In this document: piece after piece, positions 45,501-57,708 of the stretch
Layout: the number at the start of each line of letters is the position of its first letter
Position numbering within the stretch: position 1 is the stretch's first letter
DNA from: Posidonia oceanica
Lineage: Eukaryota; Streptophyta; Magnoliopsida; Alismatales; Posidoniaceae
Reading direction: 5' to 3'
Length of the DNA: 64,000 nt
Assembly (NCBI GenBank): GCA_037176725.1
Contig: JAZBRS010000059.1
Coordinates: 7,365,001-7,429,000, forward strand
Made by a program: the position numbers and the translations under genes
The notes under the pieces: model-generated
Seen by the model: the letters and a program-made list of their open reading frames with translations, nothing else
The model's database searches: none
Told to the model about the DNA's origin: nothing

Positions 45501-47487
45501 ATGGGGGATCCATCATCTGGTTCGTCACCTCCCGCGGATTCTGCGGTTGATAGTCAGTCTTCCCCTTTTCTTCTGGCCAGCATCCGCCCCTTTCTCTAGG
45601 CGCCTCCTCCGGGAGCGCTCCCTGGTCCAGCCACCTTTGCCTTCTCTCTACCTATGGCACCTCATGCCGGGGCACAGGGTCAGCCCCCGTTTCCTTTCGG
45701 CATCGATCGTCTAAGCTATCAGGTGTCTCCTTTGTCTGTGGGTCAGCCGCCTTGTTTCTCGAACGTGCCTTTTGTACCTGCAGCTGTCGCCCCTCTGTCT
45801 GGCCAGTCTGCTCCCTCGCCTCGGGGATCGTTTGTGATATCTCACGTCAGGATATCACCACCCCTTTTGCCAGCCGTGCCCCCCTTTGACCCTTATTTTA
45901 AGTCACTTTTATATCCGACTCCTGGTCCTTGTGCCGAGGCATGTTCCTTCTTCCCTTCAGGCTCTTCTGTCGGGCTCCCTATTCCTAATCCAGTAGAACC
46001 CCCGTTAGGGCCCCCCATGTCCTCTAGGTCCACTACCTTAGCCACTTTATCCCCCTAGGTTGAATCCTTCTCCCAGCTAGCTCAAGAGATGCAGGCCCTA
46101 GCTTGAGCTTTGCAGAGTCAGCTTTCCATTGTTGCAAGTCCATCTCCTGCACTTCCTTTTCCTGCTCCGGTTGTGCCCCCTAGCTGTCCTGCACCCTTTG
46201 CACTTCCTGCTCCCCGTGAGCCGCGGCAAAAGGTGAAGCGCGCCCAACGCCAGGCTCTCGACTTTGCTCCCTTGGGCCATTCACTTAGCTTCTTATTTCC
46301 TAGGGTTGCCCATCTCTTGATACTCCCTGCGGTTTACCCACCATCGGACCCCCTTCCGTCATGGTTCAAGCCGCACCTGTTTTGTAGGTTTCATCGCTCT
46401 GTCGAGCATTCGACCGATAGGTGCTTCACCCTGCAGAGAAGGATTCAGCGTCTCATTGACGCCGAAATAATTGGGATCCTCACTCCTGCAACGCCTCCCT
46501 TTCTTGTGAAGCTTTTGCTTCCTACCCCTCCTCTTGAGCCCTCTCTTGATACTCATCCCGTTGAGCCAGAGCATCATGTCGCACTGGCTCGATAGGGGTC
46601 GCAGCCTAAGCAAAGGCGAGGTCACCGCTCCACTGGTTGCACCATTGAGCATTGTCTTTCCTAAGGTTGCACTCTATCTGAGTCTCCCTGAGGTTCGTCC
46701 ACCACCGGACCCACTTCCACGGTGGTTTGACACGGGTTTGTACTGTGACTACCATCAGGCCGTGGGACACGCGACTGATGACTGCTTCACTCTCCGAGAC
46801 GCCATTCAAGATCTGATTGGCGGGGAGGGTGAGTGCGAGCAGGGGGCAATCTCGGTACCCCCGACCGATCCTCTTGGTAGCGTCGGTCTGTCTCTGGCTC
46901 CAGCCCCCTTAGTTTCATTGTCACCCCCGTCTCCTCTTGCATCTTTGGTCCCTCCTCTCGAGCCCTCTCTTGATTTTCCTCCCGACGAGCTAGTGCATCA
47001 TGTCGCGCCGGCCTGTCAGGGACCGCAACTGGGACAAAGACGAGGCCTTTTTGACTTCGCCATGCTTTGTGGGCCGCTAAGCGTCGTCTTTCCTCAGATT
47101 GCGTCACTTCTGGGGCACTCGGAAGCTCGCCCGCTGCTAGACACACTTCCACGGGGGTATGATGCGAGTGCGTACTGCTGTTTCCATCGAGCCTCGGGGC
47201 ATTCGACGGATGACTACCGTATCCTCCGGACATCGTGAGGAGCTCATCAGCTCCGAATCCTTGTGGTCTGATTCCATCACTCTTGACTCTGTTCCCTCCT
47301 CGACGGACCCTTTTGATTCCGTCGGACTTGTTCCGACCCCCCTTGCTATCCCACATCTTGAGATTCCCGTTTCCCTGGGTCAGTCAGAACGTTTATGCAA
47401 GGGCAAGGGAGTACGTGGCCAGAGGCACCGGGGCAGCACTAGCAGCGCGGGAGCGGGTTCAGCACCTCCATCCTGAGGTTGCTGGCA
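45501..47487 (+). pseudogene. gag-like gene with three zinc-knuckle modules
   Basis: Starts MGDPSSGSSPPADSAVDSQS. The first 200 residues are Pro/Ser-rich. Then a module of about 120-140 residues occurs three times: SFLFPRVAHLL...PSDPLPSWF...FCRFHRSVEHSTDRCFTL (knuckle Cys at 46384); SIVFPKVALYL...PPDPLPRWF...YCDYHQAVGHATDDCFTL (46744); SVVFPQIASLL...LLDTLPRGY...YCCFHRASGHSTDDY (47176, last Cys lost). Each knuckle is CX2HX4HX4C, as in the Gag proteins of elements B and C, so RNA binding is likely. No capsid core is recognisable. TAG at 45597, 46056 and 46593, a TGA at about 46104 and a frameshift between modules 1 and 2 break it. Confidence 0.65.
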
Positions 47488-47870
47488 GGTAAGTACTTCT
47501 TACCTTGTCTTTTTCCCTTTGCATTGTCATTCATTCTTTCGGTTTTGTTCGTTTTCATGTTTTCTCGCATTAGCAAAAACTATAAAAATCATAAAATCCG
47601 TCAAAACCCAAAAACATGCATTTTTATCCATGTCCTGCATGTACAGGTCATTTCCTACATCTTGGAAAACCAAAAACACAAAAAATCAGAAAAGCCAAAA
47701 ACTCCAAAAACATGCTTTCTTTCCGCTGGTTTTCCCTTTTTATGTTTTCTTAAAACAAAAACCATAAAAAATACAAAACCAATGCAAAAACCCAAAATAT
47801 GTTTGTCCCATCCTTTTCTAAAATATACAAAACCCACAAACATTTGCATAATCCTGAAAACCCGACTTTA
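47488..47870 (+). repeat. A-rich array after the gag-like gene
   Basis: Units of the type AAAACCATAAAAAATACAAAA and AAAACATGC; parallels the arrays at 14041 and 29396. Confidence 0.7.
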
Positions 47871-49221
47871 GACCAACAAGCAGCGCCAAGAGGATGTTAA
47901 GCAATGACAATCTTAGGTAGAACTCACCCGAGCAGCGCCATCTCTTTGCATGTGGCCACAAAGTGAGACTGAGAGCAGAATAGAGCATCTTGCTGAGCTA
48001 AAATCTCCCAAAAGCGAGATCCACCTTATCAAGAGAGTCCACCAGACATGAAGAGGACCAAAGTAGAGCAGAGCATAGCTAGAGGCTGCTTGTACACATT
48101 GCAGAGGTCGAAGGTGTACGTCGACCAACCGAACTCTTAACGCCTCATCAGGGACCGCTACCCCAAGAGGGCGAAGACATGCATATCCAAAAGTATATAG
48201 ATCATGTAAGCAAAAAAAAATGATAACATGATATGCATGTTGAGCACAAAAGAAAAAATACAGAAAGAAGTTGAGGAAAGAAGGCGCTCATGAGAGGAGT
48301 GACTTGGACGAGCATCAAGGCCCCCTCACCTATCAACCTCAAACACCGCATTGCCAACTGCACGGGATGCATTATCAGGAGGACCTGGCCCCACCCTTCG
48401 TGCGTAGCAGCACGCTCCAACTCCTTTGTGCAGACAACTCTACCCCCCGGCAGGCTAGAAGCAACTCCAGTCATTTAAGAGGGGAAAAGAAAAATCAATC
48501 TGTGAGTATCAAAAGCGGTAGTCGGTCCCCGAGGAATTGAGACGGAGGCTATGAAGCTACATCCAATGCCTCTGCTACCCACAGGCAGCCAAAGGCCATA
48601 CTCTGCAAAGCCGAGGCCTTTTCCTGAACTAAGTGAGAAAGAGAGCCACCGACCACAACTCGACATGGCGTTGCTCGAGGGTCGAGAATCCCCAGAGTCA
48701 GAAAGTGCAGAAGCACCCACTTGGCAACAGCTGCCTTGAATCCTAAGCCACAAAAACATAATTGCATAATAAACTACCTTCCCTTCTCCCTGTTTTCGAA
48801 AATCGGAGTCAAGGATGAGCATATTTGCCTGCCTCGCTCAGAGGCTCTGCGCTTTTTCAAGTTTCGCCGCCCACCGCGTTGGGTGGTCCGTGATGACCAG
48901 CATGTCCTTTGTTTGCCACTCCATGGCATTACATCGCATGCCCACTCTGAGACCATTGCACACCCTCAACGATGGGCCCCCGCATTTTCCATTGCATCTA
49001 CCCATTGCATTCCCCAACCGGCATTGCACATTGCATGGTGAGTCCTTACATTCATCCTCCCTGCATCCGGGCTAGTAGCCCTAACTACTCATTTGACAAG
49101 CGCGTCAGCTTTGTTTATGTCCGTCGCTTTTCGATGCCAAGGACGCTTCGGCTGTCCCCTGCTATCACCCTGGATACCAGGGGCAACTTTTTTGCTGCCC
49201 CATGGTCTCGTTCTTTTCCGA
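47871..49221 (-). other. spacer with unassigned antisense open stretches
   Basis: Minus strand has open stretches at 48822-48475, 48474-48202 and 48128-47913, with donor/acceptor-like sites between (for example CTCGG/GTGAGT at about 47930). The position corresponds to that of the antisense genes of element B, but I see no PMD motif. 48850-49040 is CATTGCAT-rich. Treat as undetermined. Confidence 0.35.
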
Positions 49222-50455
49222 CTGATTTGTGAGTCTGCTTGTTTCCTCAGTCGGTTTGAGGACGAGTGCCTTTGCATGCCCTTTCGAGGTCATGTCTGCT
49301 TATTTCCTCATGGGTTTGAGGACAAGCGCCTTTGCATGCCATTTCGAGGTCACGTTTGCTTGTTTCCTCATGGCTTTGAGGACGAGCGCCTTTGCATGCC
49401 CTTTCGAGGTCATGTCTGCATGTTTCCTCATAAGTTTGAGGACGAGCGCCTTTGCATGCCCTTTCGAGGTCATGTCTGCTTGTTTCCTCATTGGTTTGAG
49501 GATGAGCGCCTTTGCTTGCCCTTTCGAGGTCATGTCTGCTTGTTTTCCTCAATCGGTTTGAGGACGAGCACCTTTGCATGCCCTTTCGAGGTAATGTCTG
49601 CTTGTTTCCTCACAGGATTGAGGACGAGCGCCCTTTGCATGCCCTTTCGAGGTCATATCTGCTTGTTTCCTCAGTCGGTTTGAGGACGAGCGCCTTTGCA
49701 TGCCCTTTCGAGGTCATGTCTGCTTGTTTCCTCATAGGTTTGAGGACGAGCGCCTTTGCATGCCCATTCGAGGTCATGTCTACCTGTTTCCTCATAGGTT
49801 TGAGGACGAGCGCCTTTGCATGCCCTTTCGAGGTCATGTCAGCTTGTTTCCATATAGGTTTGAGGACGAGCGCCATTGCATGCCCTTTCGAGGTCATGTC
49901 TGTTTGTTTCCTTATTGGTTTGAGGACGAGCGCCTTTGCATGCCCTTTTGAAGTCATGTCTGCTTGTTTCCTCAGTCGGTTTGAGGATGAGCGCCTTTGC
50001 ATACCCTTTCGAGGTCATGTCTGCTTGTTTCCTCATAGGTTTGAGGACGAGCGCCCTTTGCATGCCCTTTTGAGGTCATGTCTGCTTGTTTTCTCATAGG
50101 TTTGAGGATGAGCGCCCTTTGCATGCCCTTTCGAGGTCATGTCTGCTTGTTTCCTCAGTCGGTTTGAGGACGAGTGCCTTTGCATGCCCTTTCGAGGTCA
50201 TGTCTGCTTGTTTCCTCAGAGGCTTGAGGACAAGTGCCTTTAGATGCCCTTTCGAGGTCATGTCTGCTTATTTCCCCATAGGTTTGAGGACAAGCGCCTT
50301 TGCATGCCCTTTCGAGGTTATGTCTGCTTGTTTCCTCATATGGTCTGAGGACGAACGCCTTTGCATGCCTTTTCGAGGTCATGTCTGCTTGTTTCCTCAA
50401 TTGGTTTGAGGACGAGCGCCTTTGCATGCCTTTTCGAAGTCATGTCTGCTTTCAT
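49222..50455 (+). repeat. 60-bp minisatellite, second array (about 20 copies)
   Basis: Same unit as 38358-39215, with more copies. The last four or five units of both arrays (ending CTCATATGGTCTGAGGACG, then CTCAATTGGTTTGAGG) are in the same order, so the arrays share their 3' end and differ inside. Confidence 0.92.
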
Positions 50456-50808
50456 TTCCTTTCGGACTGGCAGCCCCCACTATTCAGACAGCAAGCACAT
50501 TAGTCTTGTCTGGTGTCTCCTTTGCGCAAGCTTGGATTAGCTGCCAACTTGTCGCCTAGCATCACATTGCATCTCCTTTTAGCATCACCTTGCATATCAT
50601 TGTGTCCTTTTTGGCATCGCGACATCTCATTGCATTGCATCTGCACTTGCATTCGCATTGCGGCATCGAGTCATGACTTCCGGTGTATCCGTCGGATAAG
50701 TGGCTCACGCCAACAGCAGCATCTGGCTCTCATCATTGTCAGGTGGGGTGTCCTGTCAACCCTGAGCAGCGGCCTCGGTCCCCTTGACCTCGCTCAGGGA
50801 GGGGCATC
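50456..50808 (+). other. 3' internal end before LTR2 with polypurine tract
   Basis: Near-identical to 39216-39577. Ends CAGGGAGGGGCATC at 50808. Confidence 0.8.
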
Positions 50809-53800
50809 TGCTGACACTCCATTTTTTCGATGTTTGTGCTAATGGCTCTCTCTCTGGTGGAATGAAAACCTTGAAAACCCACTCACAAAATCCTAGGTTA
50901 AAAAAATCCTAAGAACCCTAGAACAAAACCCTAGGAATCTCCCATCAAAACTCTAGAAAACCCTAGGAGCCTTCACAAAACCTAGGTAGAAACCACACCT
51001 TAAAACCTAGAAAACCCTAGGTCACACCCAAACCAGGCCCAAGCCCATTAACACTTTTCTCCTTCTTTTCTTCCCTTCTTTTTCGTCCCTTCCTCCTTCT
51101 TTTCCTTCTTTATTTCATTCCTTTTTCCCTTTTACAACCTACAACCCAACTCTTCTCCCCTTCTACTTTTTTCCTTTTTTCTCCTTAATCCCCAAAGCCA
51201 AGCCCACCAACAATACTTCTCCCTTCTTTCCCTTTTTCATTTCTTTTTTATTTCCATTCCACGGCCCAGCCCATCATCCACCTCCTTTCCTTTTTCTTTC
51301 TTCCTTTCTTTTCCCAGTCCGGCCCACTTCACCTCCTTCCTTTTTTCTTTCTTCCTCCCATCTTTTTCCCTCCACAGGCCCGACCTTCTCCATGCTTCCT
51401 CCTTCTTCTTCTCCCATCACGGCATTCACCACCATGCACAGCCTTTCACACCCTCTTCCACCACACTAACTGCCTATCTCTTCAGCACTAACACTTCCTC
51501 TTCTTTCCCGCTCACCTGAGCCAATTCACAACCAATCGCACAACCTCAACCCACTGCCCAATCCACTGCAGAACGGCGTCCTTGCCATTTCAGTGGCTTT
51601 GCACCGAATCAAAATCCATCTCTCCTCCTCATTTGATTCGGGCAACTCATTTCAGACTTCATATTTCACACACATAGAGCGTTTGAGAGAGAATCCCCCC
51701 CAGAGAACCCATTTTTTTCTCCACAGCCTTCACTCACACCTCTGCAAATTTCACCATCCACTGCCTTCCGCACACCTAGCCAACTCCTCTCCACACACCT
51801 TAAGTCACCACAATCAGCTGAGAGAGACCCACAAGCCGGAGAGAGCCACAGCATCACCCAGACCACCGGAATCCTCACTGCACACCCAAAATCCGCATTT
51901 CTTCTCTGAGCTGCACAATCCACTTCTGAGCGCATCTAGAGCATCCTCGGCGTGCTTGCAACTCGCCCGCATCTTGCAGCAGGCCTCCCGGTCCCTCGCG
52001 TGCCTCCGCGAGCCCTTACCGAACAGCAGCACTCACCGCACGTTGCCAGCCCAATCCAACCTCCCGCGCAGGTAACCGAGCTCGTATTTAGATTCCTAGC
52101 AAATCCGCGAAGCATGAAATGCTCTGCCTTGGCTCCGGCAGCATGACCGCACACCTCCCCACCGCAGCAGCAGCTCCCAGCGCCCGGACGATCGCCGGAC
52201 TTCTCTGTAAATTTTTGCAGAGGCTGGCAAACTGCCTCCGGCACCTCCCCACCCCGCCCGTGCCACCGGTGCCTCCGCTGCAGCAGCCCATAGCCCTCGG
52301 ACCTCGCCGCCACGCCTCCTACCCGCCGGAGCCACCGTGCAGCTTCTTCTTCTCTAACGCAGTGCTACAGGTGTCGGGCGGCACTGTAGCTTTCTTTTCC
52401 TATTTTTTAGTGTCGTTAGTTTTAATTGATGCATTACTTTTCAGTCCTTAGCTTTACTTTATTTGCAAGTTAGTCCTATGCCAGTTTAAGTTTCATTTAA
52501 TTCATGATTAAAACTATATTGCATTAAAGTAAAGTATTGCAGGTTTTTATATTTATTTTCCAGTCCAGTTTCAATTGAGCAATCATTTAATCTCTGTTTT
52601 TTTACTTTGCTGTATTGCAATTAAGCCCTCTAGTTTGTTTATTTTGCATTTCAGTCCATCAATTGATTAAAAGTCACTTATTTTGCATTTGTAATCATAT
52701 TGCATTGCATTAAATGTCTGCATGGTTAATTAATTGCATTTAGGTCCAGTCACATGTTTAACTTTGATTTAAATGTGATTTTAAACCTTATTGCATTGTA
52801 ATAGAGCCCTCTGGGTTTTAATATTTACATTTAGGTCCAGTTGGGTTTCAACTGTGATTTAAAATGTAATTTAAACTTTATTACATTGTAATAAAGTCCT
52901 GCAAGTTTCAATTATTACATTTGAGTCCAATTTACTTTGAATTGTGATTTAAATGTGACTTTTAAGCCTTATTGCATTGTAATAAAGTCCAGTAAGTTTC
53001 TATTATTGCATTTTGGTCCAGTTTGCTTCCAACTGCCATTTAAATGCAACTTTAAACTTTATTACATTGCAATAAAGTCCTGTGACTTGTTATTATTGCA
53101 TTTAAGTCCTTTCTGCATACATGCATCATTTAAATTGCAATTTTAATCATATTGCATTGCTTTAAATGTCCAACAGTTAGGTCTAATTGCATGTTAGTCC
53201 TAAAATTCACTGTTGTTTGCTTACCTACTTCTTTTGCATTGCATTTAGGTCCCACATGTTTTTTAAACTGCATATAGGTCCTTTTATTGCTTTATTGCAT
53301 ACCTGCTTTTACTTAATGCTGCATTTGGCCCCTGTTGGCCCCATACTCTGTTGCATCTACATCTTTACATGCATTTATCCTGTTGCATTGTATTTTACCA
53401 TGTTTTGCATGTGGGCCCCTGTAGTTTCTCTTAACTGCACTTAGGTCCCTGCCCTTTGCATTTTTACACGCATAGCATCCACATCATTGCATACTGCACT
53501 CTTGCACTTGTTTGAGCATTCTTAGCCTCATTGTATGTAGAACACCCTGCATTGCACACACATTAAGGGTAATTTGCACTTAGGCCCCCACTTAGATCAC
53601 TTTTTCTGGCCCTTGAGCCATCTAACTTGAAACCTGAATAACTTTTGATCGGACCGTTGGATCTTCACGATCTAATGATCCAGGTTTTCCTGGTTGAACG
53701 ATATTTCGTTCTAACCAAAGTGATTTCAGATCAGGCCTCAGATCCTCAAGATAAGCCCATCTGAATCACTGCATGCCTTGTTTTCACACCTTGTTTTCTC

Positions 53801-54832
53801 GTACTTGTAGACTAGGCTTTTCTGCCTTTGTTTTCTTTCTCCTTTGTTTGTTTTACATTTGCATCGTGTGGTTTTACTTGGCTTTTCCGCGCTTGTTTTC
53901 TTTTCCCTTTGCTTGTTTTACACTTGCATCGTGTGCTTTTACTTGACTTTTCCGCCCTTGTTTTCTTTCCTCTTTGCTTGTTTTACACTTGCATCTTGTG
54001 GTTTTACTTGGCTTTTTCGCCCTTGTTTTCTTTCCCCTTTGCTTGTTTTACACTGGCATTGTGTGGTTTTATTCGGCTTTTCTGCCCTTATTTTCTTTCC
54101 CCTTTGCTTGTTTTACACTTGCATCGTGTGGTTTTACTTGGCTTTTCCGTCCTTGTTTTCTTTCCCCTTTGCTTGTTTTACACTTGCATCGTGTGGTTTT
54201 ATTCGGCTTTTCCACCCTTGTTTTCTTTCCCCTTTGCATGTCGTACACTTGCATTGCGTGGTTTTATCGCCTGCATTTGCATTAGGGCAGTGATGCTTAT
54301 TGCTTGGAGTTCTCACGAACCAGGGTTTGCCCGGTTCGTAACGTAGGCAGTGCTGCTGTGCACAGAGGCTGCACGTTTAATTTCCCATGAATGGCATTCA
54401 GGCATTTAGGCATTTAAAGCATTCATAGCTTGGCATAGCACTCATCGCCCCCTTGGGCGTACAGTTAAAGGCAATCATTGCCGAAATTCCTACAAATGCG
54501 AGCGTTTAGCCAAGAAAGACCGATTCCTCGGGCATGTCGGGGGTGCCTAACACCTTCCCCGCACGTAACAGGAGTCCTTACCCTTTCTTTGGATCCGCAA
54601 TGACCATTTTACCCTCATCCTTGGCATGAGTCATACATTTTGCATAGCATTGCATTCATTTGTATGTTTTCTATGCATTCTCCTCAGTTTTCTTCGTCTT
54701 CCCGATAATAGACTAGGTGGCGACTTCGTTTTTGTCTTATCATTTGCTTTCCTTCTTCGCGTTGCTATTCGTGAAGTACCTCCTCCCGTCCGGGCCCTCT
54801 TCGGTCCGGATCCGCGGGATCGAGCGCTCACA
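50809..54832 (+). repeat. LTR2 of the giant element (4024 bp)
   Basis: Begins TGCTGACACTCC, ends GCGCTCACA. Lacks about 110 bp present in LTR1 at about 40925-41040. Nearly identical to LTR1 across 52420-54240 but more diverged towards both ends. The 25 bp after it (54833-54857) separate it from the copia element. Confidence 0.88.
53817..54270 (+). repeat. 65-bp tandem repeat in LTR2, 7 copies
   Basis: Same unit and copy number as 42729-43184. Confidence 0.9.
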
Positions 54833-54857
54833 GGAACATAACAACTCTGGTCCTTAG

Positions 54858-56077
54858 TGTTGAAAATAATCTATGATATGTTTAATTTTGATGATAACAA
54901 ATAATATTACTTGAGATATTATTCTTCAGTAGATTCTATGATAGGAATATTATCTGAGAGAAGTCAACCTGTGAAGAACGTCAAGTGAAGCATTAAAAGC
55001 AGAAAGAAATTCTACATCAGAGACTTCTTGAAGACAAGACGAAAAGTCAAGAAACTATTATTCATGTTTGTAATATGTTGTATGCAATTTTTCTTCATTA
55101 TTGTACTTTATAGAGAGGATGTAAAAGATCTCCCAGAATGTCTTAAAAGTACCTAGGAAATATCCATACCCAAAGATCAGAAGAAACCTTGTGAAAAAAT
55201 CTAGAGTATAGAGGTCAGGTGAAAATCGGCACACCGATTTTCAACCGGTATACCGAATAAAGGCACCTAGTAAAAATAGCATTTATTTTTTACCGTTATT
55301 TGAAAAATTGAAGTCAGGTCAAAATTGGAATACCGATTTATTCTCCAGTATACCGAGTTAGAGGTATCAGGAAAATATCATTTATTTTTTACCGTTGTTG
55401 GTTTTCGGAACACCGATATTTTTCGGTCTGCTGATGTTGTCGAACGTTGTTTTTCGGTCGACCGGTCATTTTCGGCATACCGAAATAGGTGTCTGTTTCT
55501 ATCCGTTGGGCTAGCCGTTAGGCACAGTTTCAGACCTTGCTAATCCTATAAATTGGACCTCAAGGACCCTACCAAAAAGCACCAAAAGAGATCACATCAT
55601 ATACTATCTCTCCAAAGCTTCAAAATCCATTTTTAGTGAGATTTCTCCCTAGTAAGCCAACAAGTGCATCAAAGTGTGTTTTCAAGTGCAAATTGTGTTG
55701 TTGGAGATCAAAAGAGCTACTGATAGTAAAGTTTGCTGTAACAAGGGTTGTATACTTCTCCTGCTGTGAGAAGGGCTCTACGGATATTGCAGAGGAGGCT
55801 TCGATCTTCGTTAAGTGTAGTTTAATTTGATATAAGATTAAGGGAACTGCAGAGGGAATCTGGGAGTAGACTAGGCCGGATTGGCTGAACCACTATACAT
55901 AGTTTTGTTATACATTGCCTCTCTTCCCCTTCTATGCATGTTTTAGAGTAAAATTCAACACTATAGATTGTTTGAGCATATTTGTTTAATTAACTTTAAG
56001 CATAATACTTCAAAAAATCCTGTAAAATTTTAAATACTCTATTCATCCCCTCTCTAGAGTCGTACTCGATCCTAACA
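54858..56077 (+). repeat. 5' LTR of the copia element
   Basis: TGTTGAAAATAATC to ATCCTAACA, 1220 bp. U3 contains seven interrupted palindromes of TCGG-N4/5-CCGA type (55226-55492), then a TATA box (CTATAAATT, 55546). Confidence 0.88.
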
Positions 56078-56079
56078 AT

Positions 56080-56095
56080 TGGTATCAAAGCTTGG
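56080..56095 (+). other. primer-binding site (initiator tRNA-Met type)
   Basis: TGGTATCAAAGCTTGG, 2 nt after the LTR; the standard copia form is TGGTATCAGAGC. Confidence 0.85.
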
Positions 56096-56131
56096 TTGTC
56101 TAAAAAGTAGGATTTAACAATCTATTTAGAC

Positions 56132-57559
56132 ATGGCTTCAGCTAGTACTAATGTAATTGATGGTCAAAGTATTAACAGACTACCATTCTTTGATGGTAAT
56201 AACTATAGTTACTGGAAATGCAGAATGGACATATATTTAAAATCAACAAACTTTAAATTATGGGATATTATAATAAATGGCTTTCCTAAAAATGATAAGC
56301 CATACAAAGATTGGAATGAAGAGGATGAAAGATTAGCTACCTTAGATGCAAAAGGTTTAAATATTTTATTTTGTGCTGTAAATCAAGAATAATTCAATAA
56401 AATATCTAACTGTACAACTTCTCAAGAAGCTTGGCATAATTTTGAAGTAACCCATGAAGGGACAAATCAAGTTAAAGAAACTAAAATCAATATGTTGGTT
56501 CACAAATATGAACTATTCAAAATGAAACCTAATGAGCCAATTGGAGAAATGTTCTCACGATTCTGTGACATAACAAATTCTTTACATGCTCTTGGTAAAA
56601 GTTATCCTGAAAGTGTTTTAGTGAGAAAAGTTTTAAGATCATTAACTCCTGAATGGGAAAAGAAAACAACAGCTATAGAAGAAGCTAAAGACTTATCAAA
56701 CTATGCTTTAAAAAATTTAATTGAAAACTTAACCTATTATGAAGTACAAATGCAAGAAAAAGAAAATGAAAAAAAATCAAATAAAAAGGTTATTGCTCTA
56801 AAAACCACAACTGACTCTGAATCAGAAAATGAGAACGATGAGGAAATTGCTCTTATTACAAAACGATTTCAAAGATTTATAAGAAATAAAAAATTTCATA
56901 AGAAAGGAAAAACTCACGAACAAGATGAAGCACCTTTATGTTTTAAGTGTAACAATCCAGGACATATCAAAAGAGATTGCCCCTTACTTAAAATGAAAAA
57001 CTTTAGGAAAGACACTAGAAAACCTAAGAAGAAGGCTCTCCAAGCCACTTGGGATGAAAGTGATTCCTCTTCTGATGAAGAATCATCTTCGGATACTAAA
57101 AGAGCAAATATGTGCATCATGGCACAAGAAGAAAACTCTATCTCCCAAAGTGATGATATTGAAGAGTTGTTAGATGCTTTCAATAATCTATATGACAAAT
57201 ATAAAATTCTGAAATCATCATCCAAACTTAAAAATCAACAAAATGAAGATTTGGCAAAAACAAATGAGGAACTCATAAAAGAAGGAGAAAAACTATTTAG
57301 TGAAAATGAAGAACTAAGTATTAAAAATACAGAGTTAAACATGGATCTCAAGCATATGATAATTAAAATTACCAACCTTGAAAAAGACATAAAATCTCTT
57401 AAAGAGAAAAGTAATGACTTATTTAATACTGTTGTAAAATTCACAAAAGGAAAAGAAAATCTAAATTTAATATTATCTAGTCAAAGACCTTCACTGTACA
57501 AACATGGTATCGATTTTTCCCCTTTCAAGGATAAACCATACAAGAATGGATTTATTTGA
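56132..57559 (+). pseudogene. gag: copia gag
   Basis: Starts MASASTNVIDGQSINRLPFF. Residues about 15-190 are the copia capsid region (NYSYWKCRMDIYL; VTHEGTNQVKETKINMLVHK; RVLRSLTPEW-type motif as VLRSLTPEWEKK), then a true CCHC knuckle CFKCNNPGHIKRDC (about 56938). Acidic Ser-rich linker (SDSSSDEESSSD) and a C-terminal coiled coil (EDLAKTNEELIKEGEKLF) follow. A single in-frame TAA at 56390 splits the first 86 residues from the rest; otherwise 475 codons are open to TGA 57557. The product packages element RNA. Confidence 0.85.
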
Positions 57560-57708
57560 GCAACAACAAATGAAAAGTATATTTTTGTGGTAAAGAAACA
57601 TAATGCATCTAGAAGGGTTCAAAGGGATAGATTTGGAAAAATTAAAACTTCCCCCACAAAGATTTAGGTACCTAGCTAAAACCTTGTTGTCCTCTAATAT
57701 AGGAACAT

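Larger units (their letters stand above)
38358..54832 (+). mobile_element. giant-LTR, pol-less gypsy-type element in tandem form
   Basis: Order: partial internal region (38358-39577), LTR1 (39578-43760), internal region (43761-50808), LTR2 (50809-54832). The partial internal region matches 49222-50808 including minisatellite and purine tract, so LTR1 is both a 3' and a 5' LTR. Primer site, gag-like gene and purine tract place it with Ogre/Tat-type elements, but it has no protease, RT or integrase, so it is non-autonomous. The left part is cut in the minisatellite. Confidence 0.8.
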
